Shown: in pieces, positions 10,142 through 20,468 of the stretch
How positions within the stretch are numbered: position 1 is the first letter of the stretch
Layout of the letters: each line of letters begins with the position of its first letter
Origin: Armatimonadia bacterium
Lineage (GTDB): Bacteria > Armatimonadota > Zipacnadia > UBA1398
Direction: 5' to 3'
Assembly (NCBI GenBank): GCA_014730065.1
Contig: WJIW01000034.1
Span: 1 to 32,610 of the forward strand
DNA length: 32,610 nucleotides
Translations under genes and position numbers: made by a program
Notes under the pieces: model-generated
Database searches by the model: none
What the model was told of the DNA's origin: nothing
Seen by the model: the letters and a program-made list of their open reading frames with translations, nothing else

Positions 10142-10966
10142 TCAGGCGCCGGCAGACGCCCCCAGGAGCTTGCCATGGGCTGCGAGCCGCTCGTGCAGCA
10201 GCCGGACATCCTCGGCTAACATGTCCGGCTTGTCTTCCGGGAACACGCCCACACATGTCGCGTCCCCCGGCCGCAGCGCCTTGGCGACCACATCGAAGGC
10301 CTCCTCGGGATCGTTGCGTCCCGCGGCCATGACCTTGTAGTGGATCGCCGGCTTGCTCAGGCCCTGGACTAGCTCGGTCATGCGGCTCCGATCCTCCTCC
10401 AGAAACCACTCCTTGGAGCCAGCCACATGATCGGGCCGCTCCTCGCGCCGCATGGAGTTGTAGTACGAGCACATGTAGTAGTCTGCTTCCACGTTCTCCT
10501 CGGCCCACACGAGGACTTCCGGATTATGGGCCGCAATGCCCGCGGCCATCCCCTGCTCCTTGATGTGCTCGATCAGGGCCGGGATGTGACCCAGACTGCC
10601 CGCAGCGTAGAGATGATCCATGTACCCACCGTGGATGTGGCATGCGCTGGCCCCGTATCCCTTGGCCGTGGCGACACACCACTCCGGCGACCCTACCTCG
10701 GGACACGTCTGGGCCAGCCAGGTCAGCTTGCCACCTTCGTTGCGGTACTCCAGCAGGACGCGAGCGATGTGGTGATCGGTGCGGCCGAGGACGGCGGTGA
10801 TGCCGAGGGACTCGGCCTGCCACAGCAGGTCTTTGATCCGCTGCGACGTGAAGTAACTGCGCATCCGGGCGTCGACCTCGGGGCTCTGATGGGAGAAGCC
10901 ACTGAAGGGGTTGCTGCCCAGGATGAAGCGGCTCACGTCCACGTTACCCAGGATGACGGTATCCAT
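10142..10966 (-). CDS. TIM-barrel-like protein of unknown function
   Basis: A 274-residue soluble protein. The start is supported by GGAGG five bases before the ATG. It opens with ILGNVDVSRFILGSNPFSGF, a pattern seen at the first strand of aldo/keto-reductase-like barrels. Alternating strand and helix segments follow: ITAVLGRTDHHIARVL, KLTWLAQTCPE, ASACHIHGGYMDHLY, MAAGIAAHNPEVLVWA and AIHYKVMAAGRNDPEEAF. The His/Asp-rich strands (TDHH, HIHGG) could bind metal or substrate. I cannot find the full aldo/keto-reductase catalytic tetrad. From memory, similar proteins are annotated as hypothetical or aldo/keto reductase in Planctomycetota-type genomes; this is unverified. It is the first gene of the run that continues into the two histidine kinases. 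Confidence 0.7.
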   Translation of the reverse strand: MDTVILGNVDVSRFILGSNPFSGFSHQSPEVDARMRSYFTSQRIKDLLWQAESLGITAVLGRTDHHIARVLLEYRNEGGKLTWLAQTCPEVGSPEWCVATAKGYGASACHIHGGYMDHLYAAGSLGHIPALIEHIKEQGMAAGIAAHNPEVLVWAEENVEADYYMCSYYNSMRREERPDHVAGSKEWFLEEDRSRMTELVQGLSKPAIHYKVMAAGRNDPEEAFDVVAKALRPGDATCVGVFPEDKPDMLAEDVRLLHERLAAHGKLLGASAGA

Positions 10967-11006
10967 GCCAGCCTCCGACTCCCCACGGCACCATTAGAGG
11001 GCTATT

Positions 11007-11022
11007 CCGGCTGGGCAGCCGG
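11007..11022. other. 16-bp inverted repeat between divergent operons
   Basis: Perfect 7-bp arms ccggctg/cagccgg are separated by GG. They sit in the 124-bp gap between the divergent genes starting at 10966 and 11091. It could be an operator or an RNA hairpin. No T-run follows on either strand, so it is not an intrinsic terminator. Confidence 0.35.
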
Positions 11023-11090
11023 GTTCCTTCGGGCGTAGGTGACGGCATCGGCCGGAACGAACCCCCTGGCGGTCAGGTGGAGGTGGCCCG

Positions 11091-12104
11091 ATGAAGTGCC
11101 CGAGCTGCGGTACGCGCTGGAAGCACGCCGATGGCATGATGTGTGGCTGCGGCTACCAGTTCGTGTTCGACCCCAAGACCGAAGGCCTGGCCGACGGGCG
11201 ATTCGCCGCTGCTCTCCGCCGGGCCAGCGCCAATGGCACGCGCTACTTCACCGCCAATCAGCTCTACTCGGAGTTCGCACGGCGCAGCCGGACCTCCGCG
11301 GTGGGTCCCTTCGTGGCGGCGGGCCTGGCGTCGCTGCTTCTCATCGGAGCCCTGCTCTACCAGCGATGGGGCCTGGCGGCGGTGGGAGCCCTGTTCACCC
11401 TCCTGCTCGTTGGCGTTGGCGTGGGGTGCCTGCGCTCCAGGCCCATCCCCAAGGAGAGGTTCGACCAGCTGCTTGCGAGATGGGTCGCCGCCAAGGGACA
11501 CCCCGACCGGCTCATCACGACCCCGCGCCTCGACACGCCGCCGCCCCGGTGGGCGGAGCATGACATGTACGACTACGGCGTGCGGTGCATTCTGCTAGTC
11601 GACCGGCCCGAGATCGTTGACCTTCTGGTGCTCAACGGCCTACACGCCCAGGAGGGGGCCTTGGTGCTGTCCATGGATGGCTACCCCCAGTACCTCACCG
11701 ATCGGGCGGAGGGTCTTCTGGCTCAGTACCCCGACCTGCCGGTGTACCTCCTCCACGATGCCACCTCCGCGGGCATTGCCGCTGCCCAGCGATTCCACGC
11801 CAGGCCCTCCCTGCCCGTTGAGCCCGAGCGTGTGATCGACCTAGGTCTCTACCCGTCGGACACTCGCCACTTCCGCCGCCTCAAGCAGCTCGGCCTGGGC
11901 AGCGGGAACGAGCAGGCACCCCTCGATCTTCTGCCCTACCCCACCCTCCAGCGGGCCACCCATGTCGCCCTCGCGGCGGGCGTTCCCATCGCCGTGCTAG
12001 CCATGCGACAAGCCGCCGGAGTCGGCGGAACGGGCGGTGACGGCGCGACCTTCCACGACTCCGACACCCGTGGCGGGTGGGACGATGTGAGTGACTTCGG
12101 GTAG
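11091..12104 (+). CDS. Zinc-ribbon membrane protein with possible Toprim-like domain
   Basis: A 337-residue protein whose start is supported by GGAGGTGG at 11079-11086. The N-terminus holds a four-cysteine zinc ribbon (C3, C6, C18, C20). Two hydrophobic segments follow (about 72-91 and 94-113). The segment of about 163-235 alternates strands and helices: CILLVDRPEIVDLLV, ALVLSMDGYPQ, LPVYLLHDATSAG. This order resembles the Toprim fold of topoisomerase VI A/Spo11, where GYP and D-x-D-x-x-G motifs occur, but the second acidic residue is Thr here, so metal binding may be lost. That reading is tentative; it could be another Rossmann-like domain. The C-terminus has a hydrophobic stretch (about 290-305) and a Gly/Asp-rich tail. 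It lies 20 bp upstream of the asparagine-synthetase-like gene and is probably its operon partner. Confidence 0.75.
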   Translation: MKCPSCGTRWKHADGMMCGCGYQFVFDPKTEGLADGRFAAALRRASANGTRYFTANQLYSEFARRSRTSAVGPFVAAGLASLLLIGALLYQRWGLAAVGALFTLLLVGVGVGCLRSRPIPKERFDQLLARWVAAKGHPDRLITTPRLDTPPPRWAEHDMYDYGVRCILLVDRPEIVDLLVLNGLHAQEGALVLSMDGYPQYLTDRAEGLLAQYPDLPVYLLHDATSAGIAAAQRFHARPSLPVEPERVIDLGLYPSDTRHFRRLKQLGLGSGNEQAPLDLLPYPTLQRATHVALAAGVPIAVLAMRQAAGVGGTGGDGATFHDSDTRGGWDDVSDFG

Positions 12105-12124
12105 ATCGGGAGCGCCAGCGCTCG

Positions 12125-13834
12125 ATGCTGTACGGATTCTCAGGACACACCGACGAGAAGCTCTCCATGTCCATGGCGATGGCCCTGGCCCATCGCTGCG
12201 GTGCGCCCACCGCTCACGCCTCGACGTACGGCACACTGGGCTGGGGCCGGCTGGAAGAGAGCCCGGGTGGCGCGGGGATCGCCGTCGACGGGGAGCGCGT
12301 GGCCGCCCTGGCGGGCTTCCTGACCGGCCGCGCCTCGGGCCGGACCGTGCACCACATTCTGGACGCCCATCATCGGCGCGGTGTCGATGCCTTGGGGGAG
12401 CTGGAGGGGGTCTTCGTCCTCGCCCTGATGGACCGTGATCGGGTCCACCTGGTGCGCGATCGGGCCGGGGCCCGCACATTGTACTACGGGGTCCATGGCG
12501 GCAGGCTACGCTTCGCGTGTGAGCCCAAGGGGGTGCTCGCCGACTCTTCCTTCCCCCGCCGCCTGCGTCCGGGCGCCGTGGCCCAGTACCTAACGTACAG
12601 CTTCGTGCCCGGAGCGGGTACCATGCTGGAAGACCTGCATGAGCTGCTGCCAGGTCATCGGCTGGAGTGGCACAGTGGCACCGTGCGGGTCGTGCCTTTG
12701 CCGCCGGAGCGGATCGAGCTGCCAGGACGGTCGGGCAACTGGCCGGCGGTGCTTTCGAGCACCATAGGCGACGCCGTGGAAGACCGCCGCCCCGCAGGGC
12801 AGCCCGTGGGCGCCTTCCTCTCGGGCGGCATCGACTCCAGCATCGTGGTGGCCGAGCTGGCCGCTCGTCACGACGCCCCGGTACGAACCTACTCCATACA
12901 CTTCGGACCGCCCCACCTGAACGAGCTGCCCTTCGCCGCCGCCGTCGCAGAGCGGTGCCGAACCGATCACACCGAGGTGCTGATACGACCCCGGGGGTTC
13001 GCGCCGCGTCTTCGTCAGGCGATCTGGCATCTGGACGATCCCATCGGTGACCCCATCACGGTGCCGAACTTCGAGCTGGCTCGCCGGGTCTCCGGCGACG
13101 TGTCACACGTCTTCAACGGCGAGGGCGGCGACCCGCTGTTCGGTGGCCCGAAGAACCTGCCGATGCTCCTTCACCACTGGTACGGTGGCCCCGGCCATGG
13201 TCCGGGACACCGCGAGCGGGCGTATCTCGAATCATACCGGCGCGGCTACTCCGAGCTGGAGCAGCTCCTGACGCCCGAGATCCTCGCCGGGGTCGACACG
13301 GAGCGGGATCTCGAGGGCCCGCTCCAACCCTTCCTTTCCGGCCCGGGGGAGCCGAGCATGCTCCATCGCCTGCTCAGGGCCAACACCAAGCTCAAGGGGG
13401 CGCACCTAATCCTCCCCAAGGTGGATCGCATGATGGCGGCCCATGGCCTCGTGCCTCTTTCGCCCCTGTTCGATGAGAGGCTCATCGCCCTCAGTCTGGC
13501 CATGCCCCCGGAGTGCAAGCTGCGAGCGGGTGTGGAGAAGGTCGTCCTGAAGGAAGCCTACCGGGGCCGCTTGCCCCGGGAGGTGGTCGACCGCCCCAAG
13601 AGCGGCATGCGTGTGCCCGTGCGTGCGTGGTTCCGCAGGGAGCTCAGGCGCTATGCCCGGTCGGTTCTGAGCTCGAAGGCCCTCGCGGCGGCCGGGATCT
13701 TCCGGCCCGAGCGGGTGGCCCAATGGCTTCGGTACGATACCGAGGAGCACGAGAGCCGGTATGGGCTCTGGCTCTGGATGCTGCTGACCTTCGAGCTTTG
13801 GCGCCGTATCGTCCTCGAGGGTGAGGCAGCGTGA
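12125..13834 (+). CDS. Asparagine-synthetase-like amidotransferase lacking the glutaminase Cys
   Basis: A 569-residue two-domain AsnB homologue. The synthetase half is intact in outline: ATP-pyrophosphatase loop SGGIDSS (residues 233-239), NGEGGDPLFGGPKN, KVDRMMAAHGLVPLSPLFD, EKVVLKEAY and RPKSGMRVPVRAWF. The N-terminal Ntn half is recognisable (EGVFVLALMDRDRVHLVRDR, AGARTLYY) but starts MLYGFSGH instead of MCGI. The nucleophile Cys-2 is absent, and the glutamine-binding NGE is replaced by AGF (about 63-65). Glutamine hydrolysis is therefore unlikely. The usual DE(L/V)FGGY motif reads DPLFGGP. Such changes are known in beta-lactam synthetase and other family members that use a different nucleophile. 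The stop overlaps the GTG of the symporter gene by 4 bp. Substrate and product are unknown. Confidence 0.88.
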   Translation: MLYGFSGHTDEKLSMSMAMALAHRCGAPTAHASTYGTLGWGRLEESPGGAGIAVDGERVAALAGFLTGRASGRTVHHILDAHHRRGVDALGELEGVFVLALMDRDRVHLVRDRAGARTLYYGVHGGRLRFACEPKGVLADSSFPRRLRPGAVAQYLTYSFVPGAGTMLEDLHELLPGHRLEWHSGTVRVVPLPPERIELPGRSGNWPAVLSSTIGDAVEDRRPAGQPVGAFLSGGIDSSIVVAELAARHDAPVRTYSIHFGPPHLNELPFAAAVAERCRTDHTEVLIRPRGFAPRLRQAIWHLDDPIGDPITVPNFELARRVSGDVSHVFNGEGGDPLFGGPKNLPMLLHHWYGGPGHGPGHRERAYLESYRRGYSELEQLLTPEILAGVDTERDLEGPLQPFLSGPGEPSMLHRLLRANTKLKGAHLILPKVDRMMAAHGLVPLSPLFDERLIALSLAMPPECKLRAGVEKVVLKEAYRGRLPREVVDRPKSGMRVPVRAWFRRELRRYARSVLSSKALAAAGIFRPERVAQWLRYDTEEHESRYGLWLWMLLTFELWRRIVLEGEAA

Positions 13835-15261
13835 TCGAGCCGCTCCTGAGCCCATGGACGGGCGGCCTCTGCGTCCTCGGCTATGCGGGCCTGATGATCG
13901 CCCTCGCCCTCCTATGGGGACGACGCTCGGGCGATGACAAAGACTCATTCCTCCTCGCCTCCCGGGGCGTTGGCGTGGGCTCGGGCGCACTTTCCATCGC
14001 CGCTACCTGGATCTGGGCCCCGGCCCTTTTCCTGTCGGCCCAGAAGGCGTACACCGAGGGGGTTGCGGGCCTGTTCTGGTTCACCGCCCCCAACGTGCTG
14101 TGCCTGATCCTCTTCGCGTGGTTCGCGCGTCGCGCGAGGCGACTGGCGCCCCGGGGCTTCACCCTGTCGGCGTTCATGCGTGACCGGCATGGCGCGGCGG
14201 TCCACGGCGCCTACGTGGTCGAGCTGGTGGGGTTGTCGACATGCTCCTTTGGTGTGCAGCTTCTGGCGGGAGGAGGCGTCATCGCCGCCTTGACGGGGCT
14301 TCCCTACCTAGGCGTGACCGCCGCCATGGCCCTCGCCGCCCTGGCCTACTCCGTCGTCTCCGGCTTGCGGGCATCGGTCATCACCGACGTGGCCCAGATG
14401 CTGCTGATCCTGACGGTCAGCGCGGGTGTGGTTCCTTGGGCCGTGAGCCGAGCGGGCGGGCTCGACGCTGTGATCGCCGGCCTGGGTGGAGTCACGGGCC
14501 AGTACGGGTCACCCTTTTCGAGTGCGTCGGCACCCCTGGCCTTGTCCTTCGGCTTGCCGGTGACTATCGGCCTCCTATCGGGGCCGTTCGGGGACCAGGC
14601 CTTCTGGCAGCGGGCCTTCGCGATGCGGGAGAGCGCCGTGGCCCCGGCCTTTGTCTGGGGCGCCCTGCTGTTCGCCGTGGTACCTCTCACCCTGTCGCTC
14701 CTGGGCTTCTCGGCGGCGGGCATGGGGCTGATCGTGGAAGATCCGTCTCGGGTGAACGTGGCTGTGGTCGCGGAGCTGCTGCCCCGCTGGGCGCTGGTGC
14801 CCTTCGTGATCATGCTGCTGTCGGGTCTCTCGTCGACGCTGGACTCCTGCCTCTGCGCCGTTTCATCCATCGCCGGTCACGACCCGGCCCGGGCGCCAAG
14901 GAGCCATGGCTGGCGCCGCCGAGCCCTGGTGGCCATGACGGTTCTGGCCGCGGGGGCGTGGGGCCTGGCCGCCGTTCCCGGCCTGACGGTGCTGCACCTG
15001 TTCCTGTTCTACGGGATCCTCCGCGCGTCCACCCTCTTGCCGACTGTCCTCACCCTTTTGGGGATCGGTCTGCCCTCGCGCTGGGTCTTCTGGGGCATCG
15101 TGGGGTCCATGGGTGTCGGGCTGCCCGTATTCGCCCATGGGAACCTATCGGGCAGCACCACCGGGATTGTGGCGGGGGCCCTGGCGGGCATGCTACCCGC
15201 GGGCCTCGTGCCGCTCTTGGCACGGTCGCTGGACCGGCGCACCGGCGGGCCTCGGGCCTGA
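13831..15261 (+). CDS. Sodium:solute symporter family transporter
   Basis: A 476-residue integral membrane protein with about 12-13 hydrophobic segments. The start is a GTG that overlaps the stop of the amidotransferase gene (GTGA), so translation is probably coupled. Family signs include the N-terminal GRRSGDDKDSFLLASRGVG, where SSS proteins carry the G-rich S/T-D-Y-F-L-A-R motif, the GLRASVITDVAQMLLIL segment, and the late SGLSSTLDSCLCAVSS helix. That last helix corresponds to the region holding Na2-site serines in the LeuT-fold SSS family. The substrate is not predictable; the family includes proline, sugar, urea and carboxylate carriers. Linkage suggests it moves the substrate or product of the asparagine-synthetase-like enzyme. 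Confidence 0.88.
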   Translation: MIEPLLSPWTGGLCVLGYAGLMIALALLWGRRSGDDKDSFLLASRGVGVGSGALSIAATWIWAPALFLSAQKAYTEGVAGLFWFTAPNVLCLILFAWFARRARRLAPRGFTLSAFMRDRHGAAVHGAYVVELVGLSTCSFGVQLLAGGGVIAALTGLPYLGVTAAMALAALAYSVVSGLRASVITDVAQMLLILTVSAGVVPWAVSRAGGLDAVIAGLGGVTGQYGSPFSSASAPLALSFGLPVTIGLLSGPFGDQAFWQRAFAMRESAVAPAFVWGALLFAVVPLTLSLLGFSAAGMGLIVEDPSRVNVAVVAELLPRWALVPFVIMLLSGLSSTLDSCLCAVSSIAGHDPARAPRSHGWRRRALVAMTVLAAGAWGLAAVPGLTVLHLFLFYGILRASTLLPTVLTLLGIGLPSRWVFWGIVGSMGVGLPVFAHGNLSGSTTGIVAGALAGMLPAGLVPLLARSLDRRTGGPRA

Positions 15262-15301
15262 ACCGGCCCTGGCCGCGGGCGTTAGTGGAGTGGCCCCGAA
15301 A

Positions 15302-15332
15302 TCTCGCGAGACCATCGGACACCAAGGGTGTC
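15302..15332. other. Palindrome and short hairpin between two genes
   Basis: The 125-bp gap between the symporter gene and the next gene holds a perfect 10-bp palindrome, tctcgcgaga (15302-15311). It also holds a 6-bp hairpin gacacc-aag-ggtgtc (15318-15332). The hairpin is followed by tcacttcat rather than a T-run, so it is at best a weak terminator. The palindrome could be an operator. Confidence 0.3.
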
Positions 15333-15386
15333 TCACTTCATAGTGGGGCGGGCGCGGGGTGGCCTAGAGATTGCGAGTGAGTTTGG

Positions 15387-16442
15387 ATGTATCGCCTGAT
15401 GGCCGTGGTCTTCCTTGCGGTCTTGCTGAGTAGCGTGGGCCTGGCCCAAGGGCCGGACGCAGCCACCGATGCCGTCCACCCCACGGGGGATGTCCCCGTC
15501 GACGAAGCGGCCGATGATGTGGCCCTTGAGTTCGCCGGAGGCTCGGTGGCGGACTTCTGCCTTGCATGGAGCGAATTCGCGGGCGTACACGTGGCTCCCC
15601 TGCGCGCCTACGAGCGCGAGCTTCCCCCGGTCAGTTGGCATCGGAAGGCTCCCCCGCCGGCGGCGGCGACATCGGAAGAGTTTGATGTCGGGATGCCCAC
15701 TCGCCCCCTTGGCTTGGCCGACCCCGGCCTGGCGCTGAGTCATCCCCTCGGCTTGGCCCTCCGTCCGGGTTGGCTCCTGACCCGTCCCGATAGAGCCGAG
15801 GCCATCCAGCCGCGGGCGCTCATCCAGAGCCGGGACGGCGAAGTCATCCCCTTCATCGACTACCGGGCCAATCCCATCACCCTGGCGGCCCTCCGTGAGC
15901 AGCTCGTCGCGTACGCCCGGCTCCCCATACTTGTGGAGGCTGGGGTGGAGCTGCCGGGTCAGCGCTTGCCCGTGTACGCGGAGGGAATTCAGGTGGCGGA
16001 GGTCATCCGGGCCATGGCCGACTCGGCGGGCCTCGTCGCCGTGCCCGTCCAGGTGGGATTCGACCTGGAGGCCGACTTCGACCGCTACCTCGCCTGCATG
16101 TCCGATGACGAGATCGTGGCCCAAAGTCGGCTCCTGGAAGACTGGGCGGACCTGACACCGGACCAGAAGCACGCCCTGCTCGACACCCTCCTGGCCCAGT
16201 ACAAGCGTCTGGGCGAGCCGCGGCGGGCGGAGATGCGTGCGGCCATCGCCGCGGTGATCGAGGACCTGAGCCAGCGCCTTCAGGTGATGGATCCAGACGA
16301 GGCCCAGGCCCTGTCGGCCTCCCTCGAGAGCCTCCAGAGCGACCTAGCCGACTGGTACGGCGAGCTGGACCCCGAGGACCAGGGCGAGCTGTCCGGCCTT
16401 TTCGGGACCATGGACCAGCTGTTCGGCGGCCCCGCGCGCTAG
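15387..16442 (+). CDS. Secreted protein with possible STN/secretin-N-like repeats
   Basis: A 351-residue protein with a clear signal peptide: MYRLMAVVFLAVLLSSVGLA, with likely cleavage near residue 20. Two segments follow the pattern of the short N0/STN domain of secretins and TonB-dependent receptors: VALEFAGGSVADFCLAWSEF (about 46-65) and RLPVYAEGIQVAEVIRAMA (about 191-209, extending to GLVAVPVQ). A Pro/Ala linker separates them. The C-terminal 120 residues are predicted helical and acidic. No secretin barrel or TonB receptor domain is present, so this is not a complete secretin. The ribosome binding site is weak (GAGTGAG). The gene converges with the HD gene, with 7 bp between them. Function is unknown. 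Confidence 0.65.
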   Translation: MYRLMAVVFLAVLLSSVGLAQGPDAATDAVHPTGDVPVDEAADDVALEFAGGSVADFCLAWSEFAGVHVAPLRAYERELPPVSWHRKAPPPAAATSEEFDVGMPTRPLGLADPGLALSHPLGLALRPGWLLTRPDRAEAIQPRALIQSRDGEVIPFIDYRANPITLAALREQLVAYARLPILVEAGVELPGQRLPVYAEGIQVAEVIRAMADSAGLVAVPVQVGFDLEADFDRYLACMSDDEIVAQSRLLEDWADLTPDQKHALLDTLLAQYKRLGEPRRAEMRAAIAAVIEDLSQRLQVMDPDEAQALSASLESLQSDLADWYGELDPEDQGELSGLFGTMDQLFGGPAR

Positions 16443-16449
16443 GGGGGCC

Positions 16450-17121
16450 TTACTGGAGCTTGGTGTCGTTGATGTACAGCCCGAAGTCGCAGCCCAGGTT
16501 GTTGGCTGCCGTGCGGCACATGATCATCCGCTCCAGGAAGATCTCGAAGTACTCCATGACCGACCCCTTGCCCGTGTCGATGGCTATCTCCAGATCGATC
16601 TTGTGAGCGGAAGCATCCACCCTCAGGTAGGATGACTTGGCGGCATCGTTGATGCGGTCGTGGATGTCGAACTCGGCCTGGGCCCTGACCCGGGTGTAGT
16701 GCACGTCGGACTTGTCCGCCAGAGTCACCGCGGCGGCGATGTCCAAGGTCGGAACCAGCTCCAGGGTCTCGTGGTGGGCGATGGAGGTACACACATCGGC
16801 CACCTCTTCGGCGGGCATACCCCGGCGTCCGAGCAGCTCGAAGGCCAGGATGGCGCCCGCCAGAGTGTGCCCCTGCCGGCCCATGAAGTTGCCCACATCG
16901 TGCAGCAGCCCGGCGATCCGGGCCAGCTCGCACCTCCGCGGCGATGCCCCCAGCTCCTCCAGCACCGAGCCCGCGATCCTGGATACCAATCCCGTGTGCC
17001 TCAGCCCATGCTCGGTGTACCCGATCTGCTCCAGTAGCGTGTCGGACTTCTCTACGTACGTCCGTACTTCGGGGTCCTCGAGCAGCTCCTGGGCGGTTAC
17101 GAGCTGGGTCTCGTCGGGCAT
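16450..17121 (-). CDS. HD-domain metal-dependent phosphohydrolase
   Basis: A 223-residue protein from the ATG at 17121. The HD-superfamily metal ligands are visible, numbered from a GTG three codons upstream: H45 in YTEHGLRH, H77-D78 in LLHDVGNF, H88 in RQGHT, H119/H120 in IAHHET and D138 in LADKSDVH. Such proteins hydrolyse phosphate esters of nucleotides or cyclic dinucleotides; the substrate cannot be read from the sequence. The LADKsDV-x-x-x-RV signature is typical of small stand-alone HD hydrolases. It is the last gene of the ileS-lspA-lgt-rluD-tgt run and starts 5 bp after the tgt stop. Confidence 0.85.
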   Translation of the reverse strand: MPDETQLVTAQELLEDPEVRTYVEKSDTLLEQIGYTEHGLRHTGLVSRIAGSVLEELGASPRRCELARIAGLLHDVGNFMGRQGHTLAGAILAFELLGRRGMPAEEVADVCTSIAHHETLELVPTLDIAAAVTLADKSDVHYTRVRAQAEFDIHDRINDAAKSSYLRVDASAHKIDLEIAIDTGKGSVMEYFEIFLERMIMCRTAANNLGCDFGLYINDTKLQ

Positions 17122-17126
17122 GTGCG

Positions 17127-19238
<2,112 letters not shown>

Positions 19239-19261
<23 letters not shown>

Positions 19262-20468
19262 CTTCGTCACCCTCGGCGCTCTCCGGCTCGTGCTCGGCGC
19301 TGGGCTCCGCCTTGTCGTCGGCCTCGGCGTCTGGCTCGTCGTACTCCTCCGGTGGGGGTACGTAATCGGCGTCATCGTCCCAGTACTGGCCCGGACCTTG
19401 CGGGGTGCCGCGAAGCGCCTCCTGCTTACTGAATGGGAACCGCCTGGCGATGGCGGGGTAGCCCGCCGCGCCCAGGACCACACCCACGGCATAGATGATC
19501 GTTCCGGCGACCGAGCCGTGGCCCTCTCGCCAGAGCCAGTAGAAGAAGAAGGCCATGACCGGCACCGTCCCCAGGGTGAAGGCAGGCACGGCGCGCAGAT
19601 CAACCCGATCTCCGAAGGTACACCTCCGGCAGGCGATCAGAGCCGTGGCCGCGGCCACGACCGCGGCCAGGGAGCCGAGCTGGGCCTGGGTCACGGCGTT
19701 GATGATGGGCAGGTCGGCCATGCCAGGAACGGCCTCGGCGGTGGACCAGGCCGGGACCTCGGCGTAGTAGCGGAACCAGTCGGTGACGATGCGGGTGATC
19801 GAGTACAGCACCAGCCACCACAGGAAGACCTGGCCATTCCAGCGGCGGCGCCGCAGGAAGAGCCACAGCAGGATGCCCATAGCGGCCAAGTTCAGCAGCA
19901 TGTCGTAGATCTGGGCCGGATGGCTCGGGGGCGTCAGCTCATTCAGGTTGCCGGGGTACACGGGGAACTGGCACGCCCATGCCAGCCCCTCGGCGGGATG
20001 CCCGTGGCAGCAGCCGTTCAGGAAACAGCCCATCTTGGTGATGGCGTACCCCAGGGCGAGCACGGGAGCGATGTGATCGGCCAGGGCGCCGTACGAGATG
20101 CGCATGCGTCGGGCGCAGAACAGCCCGCCGATCATGGCTCCGATCACGCCCCCGTGGAAGGCCAGTCCGCCCTTCCAGATGTACAGGGCCTCGATGGCCG
20201 GAGTAGGGGACTCGCCGAAGTAGTCTCCCAGGTTCAGGAGAACGTACAGGAGCCGCGCGCCCACCACGCCCGACAGTAGCATGATCAGGACCACGTCGAT
20301 GGAGTGATCGGGCGGCATCAGCTTGGTGCGGGCCACCAGGCGCCAGAGCCCGATGAAGGCGGCGATGAAGGCCAGGGCGAGCATGGTCCCGTAGGCGTGG
20401 ATCGGGAAGGGGCCCACGGCCGTCCCGCCGATCTCGAACCCCGGTATCTCGAAGAGCACCGAATGCAT
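19239..20468 (-). CDS. lgt: Prolipoprotein diacylglyceryl transferase with C-terminal extension
   Basis: A 409-residue polytopic membrane protein. Lgt attaches diacylglycerol to the lipobox cysteine of prolipoproteins. Family motifs are PIHAYGTML (22-30), GLAFHGGVIGAMIGG (101-115, with H105 matching E. coli H103) and MGCFLNGCCHG (146-156), followed by R226 and R233 near SITRIVTDWFR. The position matching the essential Arg of the Lgt signature (E. coli R143) is K145 here. The usual length is 260-300 residues. This protein adds about 100: two further hydrophobic segments (about 298-340) and a highly acidic tail rich in D, E and P. It starts immediately after the lspA stop with no gap and overlaps rluD by 23 bp. 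Confidence 0.93.

Noticed and set aside
15318-15332. Intrinsic terminator after the symporter gene
   Set aside because: The stem is only 6 bp and no T-run follows.
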